This document shows positions 35,815 to 44,144 of a stretch of DNA of 64,000 nt, piece by piece. Origin of the DNA: Candidatus Marithrix sp. Canyon 246 (lineage in GTDB: Bacteria > Pseudomonadota > Gammaproteobacteria > Beggiatoales > Beggiatoaceae); the NCBI RefSeq assembly GCF_001723685.1, contig NZ_MCBX01000001.1, positions 62,001-126,000 on the forward strand. The letters are read 5' to 3'. Under the pieces are notes generated by a model. That model was not told where the DNA came from, searched no databases, and saw nothing but the letters and a program-made list of their open reading frames with translations. The position numbers and the translations under genes were made by a program. Every line of letters begins with the position of its first letter. Positions within the stretch are counted from its first letter, which is position 1.

Positions 35815-37540
35815 AAACCCTCGCATTTTCACGATAACTATTAATTATATCTTTTCTTAATAGAATACCTACCAATTTACGTGATCCTTGTTCTTGCACT
35901 ACTGGTAAACGACTAATATCACGTAGTGCGAGACGTTCTAATGCTAGTTTCATTGGTTCATATGGATAGGCTGTCAATACATCTGTAGTTGCAATTTCAG
36001 AGACTGCTCGCCCTTTTATATTTCCTGATGCTATTGCATTATCTAAGTCTTTGATACTAACTATTCCCATTAGTTCACCATCCTCAGTTACTACTGGGAA
36101 TCCTCTATGATTACTTTGATTAAACTTATCTATTAAATCAATTAATGAGATTGTTAATGATACTGTTTCAACTTGTTTTGTCATTGCTTCACCAACAGTT
36201 ATGGTTTCCATTAAATCCAATTCATGCCCGGGTTCGCTTCTTCTAACTTTAATCCCGCGTTGTGCTAATTTCATGGTGTACATTGAATGAGGATGAATGC
36301 TGCTTGTGACTAAGGTGCTGGTTACCGTTGCTAACATAATAGGTAAAATTAAAGTATAATTACCTGTTAATTCAATTGCTAAGATGATAGAAGTTAATGG
36401 TGCATGAGCAGCACCGGCAAAAAATGCTGCCATTCCAACTAAAGCATAAGCACCTGCTGGTGCAGTCAGCATTGGAAACCATGTATTGACAAGATGCCCA
36501 AAACTACCACCTAACATCGCGCCCATAAATAATGAGGGTGTGAAAGTTCCTCCTGAGCCGCCTGAACCTAAAGTTAAACTGGTGGTAAAAATTTTGATGA
36601 CAAATAAGGCAATAATTAGTTCAATTACTAATTCGCCATTTAGCGCGTCGTTAATGCTTTGATAGCCAATTCCAAAAAAACGTGGAGTTCCATCAACTTG
36701 AAAAAATACTATCATTCCAATAATGCCTAATAAGGCTCCACCTAAAACTGGTTTTAAATAGTCAGAAATTGGCAATTTTTCCCAAAAGTTTTCCATGCTA
36801 TGTAATACTTTAATAAAAGCCATCGCGCCCAAAGCTATGATTACACCTAAGATAGAATATAAAAATAGTTCCCAAACACTAACTAAGTTATATATAGGTA
36901 CTGTTAGAAGGGATGTTTTATAGAATTGGGCGATAGTATCAGCAATTACCGCTGAAATTACCACTGCGCTGAAATAGCGAGCTTCAAGATGACCTAAAAT
37001 TATTTCTATGGCAAAGATAGATCCTGTTATAGGTGCATGGAAAGTAGCGGCAATACCGGCACCTGCACCACAGGCAAGAAACAGACGAATTCTTTCTTCA
37101 GTTAGGTGAAAAAGCTGTCCAATATTGGAACCAATAGCGGCACCAATTTGCGCAATTGGACCCTCTAATCCTACTGATCCACCAGTACCAATACAAAAAG
37201 CAGAGGATATTGATTTAACCACGCCAACTTTTGGCGGGATGCGCCCACCACGTACTGCTACTGCTTCCAAGACTTCAGATACACCATGTCCTCTTGCATC
37301 ACGAGCAAAATTGATTATAATTGTACCAAAAATGATACCACCAATAGCAGGGATAATTATAATGTAATAATCACCAGCCCAGTCTAATAAACCCCATAAT
37401 TTTTGTTCAAAAAAACTATGATGGACTATTTCAACTAAATATTCTGTTAAAATCGCTCCAAATCCGGCTAAGATACCAATAATAGTAGTTAAAGCAGTAA
37501 TGATAATTATATCGGGTAATTTTTTGATTTTGAAAGACAT
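35813..37540 (-). CDS. ClC-family chloride channel/antiporter with CBS domains
   Basis: This 575-residue membrane protein carries ClC motifs: GHGVSEVLEAVA, GTGGSVGLEGPIAQIGAAIG (with the gating Glu kept, but Arg of GREGP changed to Leu) and GSGGSGGTFTPSLFMGAMLGG. Two CBS domains (about 445-570) form the cytoplasmic C-terminus and may sense adenine nucleotides. Gating Glu suggests a Cl-/H+ exchanger rather than a channel. Its stop overlaps the palindrome at 35782. The 177-nt region beyond its start to 37717 has no gene I can see. Confidence 0.9.
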   Translation of the reverse strand: MSFKIKKLPDIIIITALTTIIGILAGFGAILTEYLVEIVHHSFFEQKLWGLLDWAGDYYIIIIPAIGGIIFGTIIINFARDARGHGVSEVLEAVAVRGGRIPPKVGVVKSISSAFCIGTGGSVGLEGPIAQIGAAIGSNIGQLFHLTEERIRLFLACGAGAGIAATFHAPITGSIFAIEIILGHLEARYFSAVVISAVIADTIAQFYKTSLLTVPIYNLVSVWELFLYSILGVIIALGAMAFIKVLHSMENFWEKLPISDYLKPVLGGALLGIIGMIVFFQVDGTPRFFGIGYQSINDALNGELVIELIIALFVIKIFTTSLTLGSGGSGGTFTPSLFMGAMLGGSFGHLVNTWFPMLTAPAGAYALVGMAAFFAGAAHAPLTSIILAIELTGNYTLILPIMLATVTSTLVTSSIHPHSMYTMKLAQRGIKVRRSEPGHELDLMETITVGEAMTKQVETVSLTISLIDLIDKFNQSNHRGFPVVTEDGELMGIVSIKDLDNAIASGNIKGRAVSEIATTDVLTAYPYEPMKLALERLALRDISRLPVVQEQGSRKLVGILLRKDIINSYRENARV

Positions 37541-37717
37541 ATTAGTAATTAGGATAGGAGTTAAATGGTAGGCAGATGAGGTCGTACCTACCCAACTACC
37601 CCTACCTAGTTAATCTTTGGGGATATGTTTGAAATCTTCATGAAACTTGTCAGGAAAAAAGGTTACATTAAAACATATAATTTTTAATTTTGCGCAATTA
37701 ATATTTTTATAATACCA

Positions 37718-38791
37718 TTAGTTTAATTGAATATCAAAATTAGCTGTCAATGCCATGACTTTAAATAATTCTCCCATTTCGTTAGGCAATGTCAGGGTTT
37801 TTATTTGTTGTGCTTGTTGTAAATATGCCTTGGTATCATTAGGATCAATAGTTGGTGCTAAGCCACTGGCTAGTAAAAAGTTGGCTTGGTTGGTATATCC
37901 TGCAACTTTTAAATTTGCCGCTATTGCTGCTTTGCCTACCGTGGTAAAGTTGACATGTGTTGTTATGTCTTGTAATCCAACATTTATTAGTGGGTTATCA
38001 TGGGTTTGGTGTCGATAGTGGCACATTAAGGTGCCTTCATTACGTTGAGGATGGTAATATTCAGAACTAGGAAAGCCATAGTCTATTAATAATACTAAGC
38101 CTGTGGCTAATGGTAATGATTGAATCCAAGCTGGTAGGGCTAAGTTGATTTCTGATATATAGCCTATTGGTAGGTTTGGACGTAATTTTTCTACTTCTTC
38201 TCGTAATTCTTCATTTTCAGTCGGCAAAATTTGCCATTTAAATTCTGATTCTTCAACAGTTACATAAAATTCTGAAATTCCTTGCTCATCAAGGCGAAAA
38301 CGGTGTACTGGCATTGCATCTAAAACTTCATTGGCTAAAATCACGCCTTGTAATGTCGTTGCTGGTAATTGTTGTAGCCATTCAATTCTATCTATTAAAT
38401 GTGGTACTTGTTTTTCTAAGGTAGCGCGTTGCCGCTGTTGTAAGTCGGCACTTATTTCTAATATTAAGTATTTTTTTGGTAGTGAATCAAGTTGTTCTAA
38501 TTCTTGTAAAATATCGGCTGCCATGATTCCTGAGCCAGCACCAAATTCTAAAATCACTCCATTTTCTATAGCAGCTAAGACTTGTTGACATTGTCTAGCA
38601 ATACAATGCGAAAATAAAGGAGAAATTTCTGGTGCCGTGATAAAATCACCTTCTGCACCGAATTTACGACTACCTGCACTATAATAACCCAAGCTGGGTG
38701 CATATAGTGCATGGTGCATAAATTCGTAGAATGAAATACGACCTCCAGCCTGATTAATCGTTTGTTTTATATGGGAAAATAAGGTATTCAT
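37718..38791 (-). CDS. MidA/NDUFAF7-like methyltransferase (COG1565)
   Basis: The 357-residue protein starts FSHIKQTINQAGGRISFYEFMHHALYAPSLGYY-like (shown here in part as RISFYEFMHHALYAPSLGYY) and has the SAM motif LEFGAGSGIMAADIL. The family is homologous to mitochondrial NDUFAF7, an arginine methyltransferase in complex I assembly; bacterial function is unclear. Its start codon directly abuts that of the pteridine reductase gene on the other strand (CATATG), with no bases between, so any promoter must lie inside the neighbouring gene. Confidence 0.85.
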   Translation of the reverse strand: MNTLFSHIKQTINQAGGRISFYEFMHHALYAPSLGYYSAGSRKFGAEGDFITAPEISPLFSHCIARQCQQVLAAIENGVILEFGAGSGIMAADILQELEQLDSLPKKYLILEISADLQQRQRATLEKQVPHLIDRIEWLQQLPATTLQGVILANEVLDAMPVHRFRLDEQGISEFYVTVEESEFKWQILPTENEELREEVEKLRPNLPIGYISEINLALPAWIQSLPLATGLVLLIDYGFPSSEYYHPQRNEGTLMCHYRHQTHDNPLINVGLQDITTHVNFTTVGKAAIAANLKVAGYTNQANFLLASGLAPTIDPNDTKAYLQQAQQIKTLTLPNEMGELFKVMALTANFDIQLN

Positions 38792-39529
38792 ATGTTAGAA
38801 ACTAAAGTAGCATTTATTACTGGTGGCGCGAAACGTATAGGAGCCGCTCTTGCACATAAATTACATGCTGTAGGTATGAACCTCGCAATAAATTATAATA
38901 AATCTGAAACAGCAGCACGTGCTTTACAAGCAGAATTAAATAATAAGCGTCCAAATTCCGTCATATTAGTGCAAGGCAACGTCTTGGATACCACAAAATT
39001 AAGTGATATGATACAACAAATCATAGATACTTATGAGCGTTTAGATGTATTAATTAATAATGCTTCAACTTTTTATCCTACTTCAGTGGGGCAAGTTACA
39101 GAATCAGAATGGGAAGATTTATTTGGTACTAATTTAAAAGCACCATTTTTTCTATCTCAAGCAGCAGCACCGTATCTAAAAACTAGCCAAGGTTGTATTA
39201 TAAATTTAGTGGATATTCATGGTAAACGCCCTAAGCCATCATACCCTGTTTATTCTAGTGCTAAAGCTGGATTAATTATGCTTACCAAGGCATTAGCTTT
39301 AGAATTAGCACCAAATATACGTGTAAATGGAATCGCGCCCGGCACTATTCTATGGCCTGAAGAAAATATAGATGAAACTAGTAAACAAGAAATAATGGCA
39401 AAAGTTGCACTTGAGCGTCACGGTACACCTGAAGATATTGCTAAAATAGCCCTATTTTTAATACGTGATGCACAGTATATTACTGGACAAATTATACCTG
39501 TAGATGGTGGGCGTAGTTTGAATCAATAA
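38792..39529 (+). CDS. folM: Pteridine reductase (SDR family)
   Basis: This short-chain dehydrogenase of 245 residues has the TGGAKRIG nucleotide motif that, with Arg, marks PTR1/FolM pteridine reductases, then LINNASTFYP and the catalytic YSSAKAG. Family members reduce dihydrobiopterin or dihydromonapterin. folK and folB lie 4 kb away on the other strand, so the pteridine theme is local. The gene overlaps the next by one base (TAATG). Confidence 0.85.
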   Translation: MLETKVAFITGGAKRIGAALAHKLHAVGMNLAINYNKSETAARALQAELNNKRPNSVILVQGNVLDTTKLSDMIQQIIDTYERLDVLINNASTFYPTSVGQVTESEWEDLFGTNLKAPFFLSQAAAPYLKTSQGCIINLVDIHGKRPKPSYPVYSSAKAGLIMLTKALALELAPNIRVNGIAPGTILWPEENIDETSKQEIMAKVALERHGTPEDIAKIALFLIRDAQYITGQIIPVDGGRSLNQ

Positions 39530-40968
39530 TGGATATTACTCTAATTGGAGCCGTTAAGGGCGAAATAACTTACAAAAAACAAGAGATAAGTGCTTTATTA
39601 AAAACACCAAGAGTTAAATTAAATCATGGTACAACTTTTACCGGTAAACCAAATACTCACATACATAGCAATGATAAAAATATCATTAAAATCAATTCTA
39701 AACTCAATTTAGATTTAAAAAACTCTATAGGCAGGGCAACAACTCATTTAGAACAAGAACAAAAATTACAAGTTCATCATCCTACTAAAACTTGGTTTGT
39801 TGCAACTATTAATGATAAAATTGTCATTGGCAATATTACACCGCATTTAACAGCGGTGCATATTGATACAAATTTACATCATTTAAAGGCGATATTTGAA
39901 CTCTATTTTAGGGTAGCACAAGAGTTTAAATTACGTTTAGATGAAGGATTATCCAATTTTGCAGTTACTGAATCTGGTGAATTATATTATATAGACGATG
40001 ATCTATATCGCTGGGATAGGTTTATTAGTTGTGGTCAAATCCTAGGTGTGTATATCCGCTCATTATCTTGGTTGACAGCAGAATTAGCAAGCAAACTTGG
40101 AAAAATAATTCGTCAATTAATTTTAAAACATTTTAATGATTCACAATATTTAACTGTATTAGCTGAACAATTACGTAATGTATTTTTATCTAAAACACAG
40201 CGAATCATAGCAAATTCATTAATTAATGTCTTAAATCCACAACAATTACTTTCAATCAATCTTGATAAAAGTCGTTATATTGCTCTGTTAGCTGATATTC
40301 ATGCGAATTTACCAGCATTAGAAACTGTATTAGATTTTTTAGAATCCAAGCATATTAATCGAATTATAGTATTAGGTGATATAGTTGGTTATGGTAAACA
40401 ACCAAATGCTTGTATTGAAACACTAAAAGCACAAACAAACATTTACATTATAAAGGGTAATCATGATCATGCACTAGCAACAGGAAAATTTGAACATGGT
40501 TTTTCACAAGTAGCACAAGCGGCATTGCAATGGAGTCAGGATAAGGTTAGTTCAGATAACAAAAAATGGTTATTAGAATTACCACCAATGATACGTCATA
40601 AAGATTGGTTAGCGGTACATGGCGCCCCAGTTGATCCAACATTTTTTAATGCTTATGTTTATGAAATGACTTATGAAGATAATTTAAATGAATTGCAAAA
40701 CAAGAAAATTCCGATTTGTTTTCATGGTCATACACATATACCCGGAGTTTATGGTAGATTAGGATCGCATTATGATAAACATTATATTGAAGAAACGATG
40801 GAATTAAAACAGTTTACACACACTTTAATATGCCCGGGATCAGTGGGAATCCCGCGCGTTAAGCCTTTAGATGCTGCTCAATTTGCTATTTATGATAAAG
40901 AATTAAAACAAATTCAGTTTATTTCTTTGCTTTATGGGCAAAGAGATGCTAATTTAGGTAAAGACTGA
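39529..40968 (+). CDS. Metallophosphoesterase fused to an unknown N-terminal domain
   Basis: The C-terminal half of this 479-residue protein (about 250-470) is a calcineurin-like metallophosphoesterase of the YfcE type: ALLADIHANLPAL, VLGDIVGYGK, IKGNHDHALA, HGHTHIPG. The N-terminal half (1-245) is unrecognised; the segment LRLDEGLSNFAVTESGELYY, followed by IDDDLYRWDRF, resembles the metal-binding loop of a protein-kinase-like fold. The gene is coupled to the pteridine reductase (TAATG). Its last 37 nt overlap the end of the convergent Roadblock gene. Confidence 0.75.
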   Translation: MDITLIGAVKGEITYKKQEISALLKTPRVKLNHGTTFTGKPNTHIHSNDKNIIKINSKLNLDLKNSIGRATTHLEQEQKLQVHHPTKTWFVATINDKIVIGNITPHLTAVHIDTNLHHLKAIFELYFRVAQEFKLRLDEGLSNFAVTESGELYYIDDDLYRWDRFISCGQILGVYIRSLSWLTAELASKLGKIIRQLILKHFNDSQYLTVLAEQLRNVFLSKTQRIIANSLINVLNPQQLLSINLDKSRYIALLADIHANLPALETVLDFLESKHINRIIVLGDIVGYGKQPNACIETLKAQTNIYIIKGNHDHALATGKFEHGFSQVAQAALQWSQDKVSSDNKKWLLELPPMIRHKDWLAVHGAPVDPTFFNAYVYEMTYEDNLNELQNKKIPICFHGHTHIPGVYGRLGSHYDKHYIEETMELKQFTHTLICPGSVGIPRVKPLDAAQFAIYDKELKQIQFISLLYGQRDANLGKD

Positions 40969-41342
40969 CGTACAGCAGCCCATCCCATTCCTAAATTGGC
41001 TTTTTTAGTTGTAATTAATACCACTAAAGAATTTGGTTTTTCTGGAATCACTGCCATAAAATGATAAGTACCTTTAGTTGTCATTTGTACTTCTTCAATT
41101 AAATTTGTTTGCTTTTCTGTTCCACGCATACTAGCCAGCATATCTTCAATGACTCGAATATTTTTACCTCGCATCATTTCAACAGCCGCTGCGGCAACTG
41201 CATCTAAATAAGAATTAGTAAAATAAGGAATAGTATGATTTATTCCTAATATTAACCCAGTAGTTAAATCAACTACCGCGCAAGCTACAGCAGAATCTAC
41301 ATCATGTACAATTTCAGCACAAATTTCATTAATATTAGCCAT
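40932..41342 (-). CDS. Roadblock/LC7-domain protein, second copy
   Basis: The 136-residue protein has the Roadblock/LC7 alpha-beta fold, seen in VACAVVDLTTGLILGINH, then an amphipathic helix (SYLDAVAAAAVEMMRG) and a strand-rich end (HFMAVIPEKPNSLVVLITTKKANLG in part). Roadblock proteins bind and regulate small Ras-like GTPases such as MglA. It is the last of a four-gene unit (effector-like protein, GTPase, Roadblock, Roadblock). The ends of this gene and the metallophosphoesterase gene overlap. Confidence 0.78.
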   Translation of the reverse strand: MANINEICAEIVHDVDSAVACAVVDLTTGLILGINHTIPYFTNSYLDAVAAAAVEMMRGKNIRVIEDMLASMRGTEKQTNLIEEVQMTTKGTYHFMAVIPEKPNSLVVLITTKKANLGMGWAAVRQSLPKLASLCP

Positions 41343-41354
41343 TTTAATTTCCTA

Positions 41355-41732
41355 TTAATTTACTAAAGTTTTTAAATCTTGAGCGCATTTTTTGGAATGC
41401 GTCAATAACATGCCTAAAGCATTCTTTTGTGTTGTTAAACTAACTAGAACCACATCGTCGTTTATGTGCATAAATATAATAATTCCAAGTTCATTTTCAG
41501 AGATAATATTATTACAAATTCCCATTTTTAATTCAGAAGTAATAGTATCTCCTAAAGACATAATACTACACCCCATTGTCGCTAAACGCTCTAATAAATA
41601 ATTTCCGCGCTGCTCCATAGTCACCATATGTCCATCTACTGTTGCAATTAAAGCAGCGTCAACTGGATCACAATTTTCTAGCAATTGCTTTAAACCATTA
41701 GATAATTGGGTAATTACTTGTTGAGAAAACAT
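41355..41732 (-). CDS. Roadblock/LC7-domain protein, first copy
   Basis: A 125-residue Roadblock/LC7 protein. It contains DPVDAALIATVDGHMVTME, a helix (LLERLATMGCSIMSLGDTI) and IIFMHINDDVVLVSLTTQ, the usual five-stranded sheet. It lies 14 nt after the small GTPase gene and 12 nt before the second Roadblock gene, so the two Roadblock proteins may form a dimer that controls the GTPase. Confidence 0.8.
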   Translation of the reverse strand: MFSQQVITQLSNGLKQLLENCDPVDAALIATVDGHMVTMEQRGNYLLERLATMGCSIMSLGDTITSELKMGICNNIISENELGIIIFMHINDDVVLVSLTTQKNALGMLLTHSKKCAQDLKTLVN

Positions 41733-41746
41733 TAATTGATTACCTC

Positions 41747-42274
41747 TTAATTAAATTCTACCATAGCAGTTAATGCTTGTATCATCAAGATTATATTATC
41801 ACGTTGTCGTGCATCTATTGAAAATATAGGTAATTTCAGACCCTCTTTGTGTAGATAATCATGATATTCTTGAATATTTGGACCCTGTTCAAGATCCCTT
41901 CTGGTAATACCTACTACTGTCGGAATTTTATTAATATGATCTCTAAAATAATTAATAAAAAGTGCTAAATCTTTTAATGGATGGGAATTAGCATCATCAA
42001 CTAAAATAATTAAACCCAAAGCACCTTTTATGATAATCGGCCACATATATTGGAAACGTTCTTGCCCGGGGGTGCCATATAGTCTAAGTTTATTTCCATC
42101 ATCTAAAGTTAATTCGCCATAATCCATAGCAGCCGTTGTGGTTTTTTTATATTGGGCATCTTCACCGATGGTACGTACATCAGTATTAATAACAGGTATT
42201 TCACTGATAGCAGATATGGCAGTAGTTTTGCCTGCACCCATGCTGCCTGTAAAAACTAATTTAATTTCTTTCAT
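41747..42274 (-). CDS. MglA/Rab-like small GTPase
   Basis: The 175-residue protein has the Ras-like motifs: G1 GSMGAGKTT (about 10-18), G3 LYGTPGQERF and a weak G4 GITRRD in place of NKxD. This matches the bacterial MglA-like or SRPRB-like family, which acts as a molecular switch; MglA controls polarity and gliding in Myxococcus. It is encoded between a putative effector (6 nt upstream) and two Roadblock genes, a common prokaryotic GTPase arrangement. Confidence 0.85.
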   Translation of the reverse strand: MKEIKLVFTGSMGAGKTTAISAISEIPVINTDVRTIGEDAQYKKTTTAAMDYGELTLDDGNKLRLYGTPGQERFQYMWPIIIKGALGLIILVDDANSHPLKDLALFINYFRDHINKIPTVVGITRRDLEQGPNIQEYHDYLHKEGLKLPIFSIDARQRDNIILMIQALTAMVEFN

Positions 42275-42280
42275 ATGCTT

Positions 42281-43240
42281 TTATTCCAGTTTATTTAAAA
42301 TACTTTTAAATATAGAATGCTGTTCAGATGAATAAATAGATTCATTTTCATCAGATATATTATTGTTAATTTCAATAAGTTGAGTGATAAAACAGGCATT
42401 AAAAAAATTTACTACAGTTTCTATAGGAATTTGTGTTCTATCAGCAAGACTTTTAAGAGTCAGACTTCGTCTTACCATAATAGCAGCAAGACGAATATGA
42501 GCAATGTCATGCACTAATATAGAAAAATCAGGCCATTGCTTTAATAGTATCTTAGTTTCATCAACAGAAATACCATTTAATAAACTACCTTTTGAAGAAC
42601 ATAAAGTTGTTGCCCATAAGAAACTTTCTATAGGATATTTATATAAATCCGATCTTGTCGCTATATCATCTGCTGTTAAACTTTCGGTTTCAATTTGTGA
42701 AATTTCTGCCTCAAAAAATTGTTTTTGTTCAGAATTTAAATGGCGAAAATTAATGTCAACTGTTGTAAGACAACTGTTTTGTTCAGGCAAAATATATAAA
42801 GGTGCAAAGTTTGCTGCCTTAATACATATAGCTTCATGCTTCAAGAATACACCTGTTAAAAACAAGGATGGATCAAAGCTATCATTTGGTTTAACAATTG
42901 GTGTTGATTCAACAATTGGTGTTGATTCAACAATTGGTGTTGGTTCAACAATTGGCTGCTTGTTACTTGTTTGAGAAAGCAATTTAAGCAAAGATTTTAG
43001 TTTTGCTAATTGAATAGGCTTTTCTAAAAACCAAGTAGCATCAACCATATTTTCATATGCAAATGCAATCAATTGTTTTTCAGTATGATATTTCAACCAA
43101 AATTTCTTACCTTCAGCTTGTTCAATATCGACTAAAATTAGATCTTTCTCAGAAAGTTCTAAACCATTTGCCGCCATAGTTAGCATCGCTATGAAAAAAA
43201 ATTTATCATCATTTTCAAGTGCATAAGTTGAAATATTCAT
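42281..43240 (-). CDS. Putative effector of the GTPase/Roadblock module
   Basis: This 319-residue protein has an N-terminal domain (about 1-90), a short tandem repeat linker (IVESTPIVESTP), and a C-terminal region with a winged-helix-like segment (SLKSLADRTQIPIETVVNFF). I do not recognise a family with certainty. It is the first gene of the unit and precedes the GTPase by 6 nt. In similar modules the first protein is often a partner or output domain of the GTPase, but that is only inferred from position. Confidence 0.5.
   Translation of the reverse strand: MNISTYALENDDKFFFIAMLTMAANGLELSEKDLILVDIEQAEGKKFWLKYHTEKQLIAFAYENMVDATWFLEKPIQLAKLKSLLKLLSQTSNKQPIVEPTPIVESTPIVESTPIVKPNDSFDPSLFLTGVFLKHEAICIKAANFAPLYILPEQNSCLTTVDINFRHLNSEQKQFFEAEISQIETESLTADDIATRSDLYKYPIESFLWATTLCSSKGSLLNGISVDETKILLKQWPDFSILVHDIAHIRLAAIMVRRSLTLKSLADRTQIPIETVVNFFNACFITQLIEINNNISDENESIYSSEQHSIFKSILNKLE
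42893..42955. repeat. 18-nt in-frame tandem repeat
   Basis: About 3.5 copies of the 18-nt unit AACAATTGGTGTTGATTC lie within the preceding gene and encode a PIVEST-type linker repeat. The multiple-of-three length keeps the frame, so copy number can vary without breaking the protein. Confidence 0.85.
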
Positions 43241-43243
43241 TTT

Positions 43244-43696
43244 TTAAACTCGCCATATAGCTTGTTCACTGGTATCAAAAGCTTGTGCTAAGTCACTATA
43301 AGATTGTTTGGTAATAGGATGTAAAGATTGTGGCGCGATTTCAGCTAATGGAATGATTACAAAAGCATATTTTAATATTTCATCTTTAACAATAAAATTA
43401 TCATATAATAAAAGATCTAAATCTAAGGTACGTGCTGAAAAGCGTTCACTAGTTCGTTGACGATTATTATCGTTTTCGATTTGCTTTAGAGTTTCAACTA
43501 CCTTATGTACTTCCATTTTAGTATCAAAACCGACAACTAAATTATAAAAATTATCACCTTCAAAACCTACCGCTTCAGTTTCATAAACTGAAGATAATAT
43601 TAGTTTATCATAATATTGGCGTAAAGTTCTAATACTAGAACGTATATAACGTAATGGTTCGATATTACTACCGATACTAATATATACTCGTGCCAT
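43244..43696 (-). CDS. folK: 2-amino-4-hydroxy-6-hydroxymethyldihydropteridine diphosphokinase
   Basis: The 150-residue enzyme pyrophosphorylates hydroxymethyl-dihydropterin in folate synthesis. The opening VYISIGSNIEPL and the RTLDLDLLLYD motif (metal-binding Asp residues) are typical of HPPK. It overlaps folB by one base at its start and is 3 nt from the next gene, so it is in the folB-folK transcript and possibly also in that of the GTPase module. Confidence 0.94.
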   Translation of the reverse strand: MARVYISIGSNIEPLRYIRSSIRTLRQYYDKLILSSVYETEAVGFEGDNFYNLVVGFDTKMEVHKVVETLKQIENDNNRQRTSERFSARTLDLDLLLYDNFIVKDEILKYAFVIIPLAEIAPQSLHPITKQSYSDLAQAFDTSEQAIWRV

Positions 43697-44055
43697 TATA
43701 AAGTTTTATTACCTCTTTCAATAATAATGCCGACATCTCGTGAGCTAGTGAGAGCACCGCGTTTGTTTACTTGTAAACGTAGCCAAGGCACTGAAAATTC
43801 ATTTAGCACGATTTCTGCAATACGTTCAGCCATTGTTTCAACCAATAAAAATTCACTGCCATTGACAAAATCAATCAAACGTTTAGATACAGCTTTATAG
43901 TTAAGAGTGTCATCAATATTATCAGTAGCAGCAGCTTTACGAATATCAGTTGCCATTTCTAAATCAAACACTAAAGTTTGTTTGATTTTACGTTCCCAAT
44001 CATAAATACCAATAATTGTTTCTATTTCTAATTCTCTTATAAAAATTATGTCCAT
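43696..44055 (-). CDS. folB: Dihydroneopterin aldolase
   Basis: This 119-residue protein begins DIIFIRELEIETIIGIYDWERK and has LNYKAVSKRLIDFV and LLVETMAERIAEIVL, the FolB signature. It produces hydroxymethyl-dihydropterin for folK, which follows it with a one-base overlap. The pair forms the start of a minus-strand unit whose upstream region is 89 nt, divergent from the WD40-caspase gene. Confidence 0.93.
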   Translation of the reverse strand: MDIIFIRELEIETIIGIYDWERKIKQTLVFDLEMATDIRKAAATDNIDDTLNYKAVSKRLIDFVNGSEFLLVETMAERIAEIVLNEFSVPWLRLQVNKRGALTSSRDVGIIIERGNKTL

Positions 44056-44144
44056 AGTTTTAACCTTATTTAAATAAATGTTAGCATTTAGCCTTTAAAA
44101 TATTATATATTATTATTTAATTCAAATTATTTAACATAAAAATC

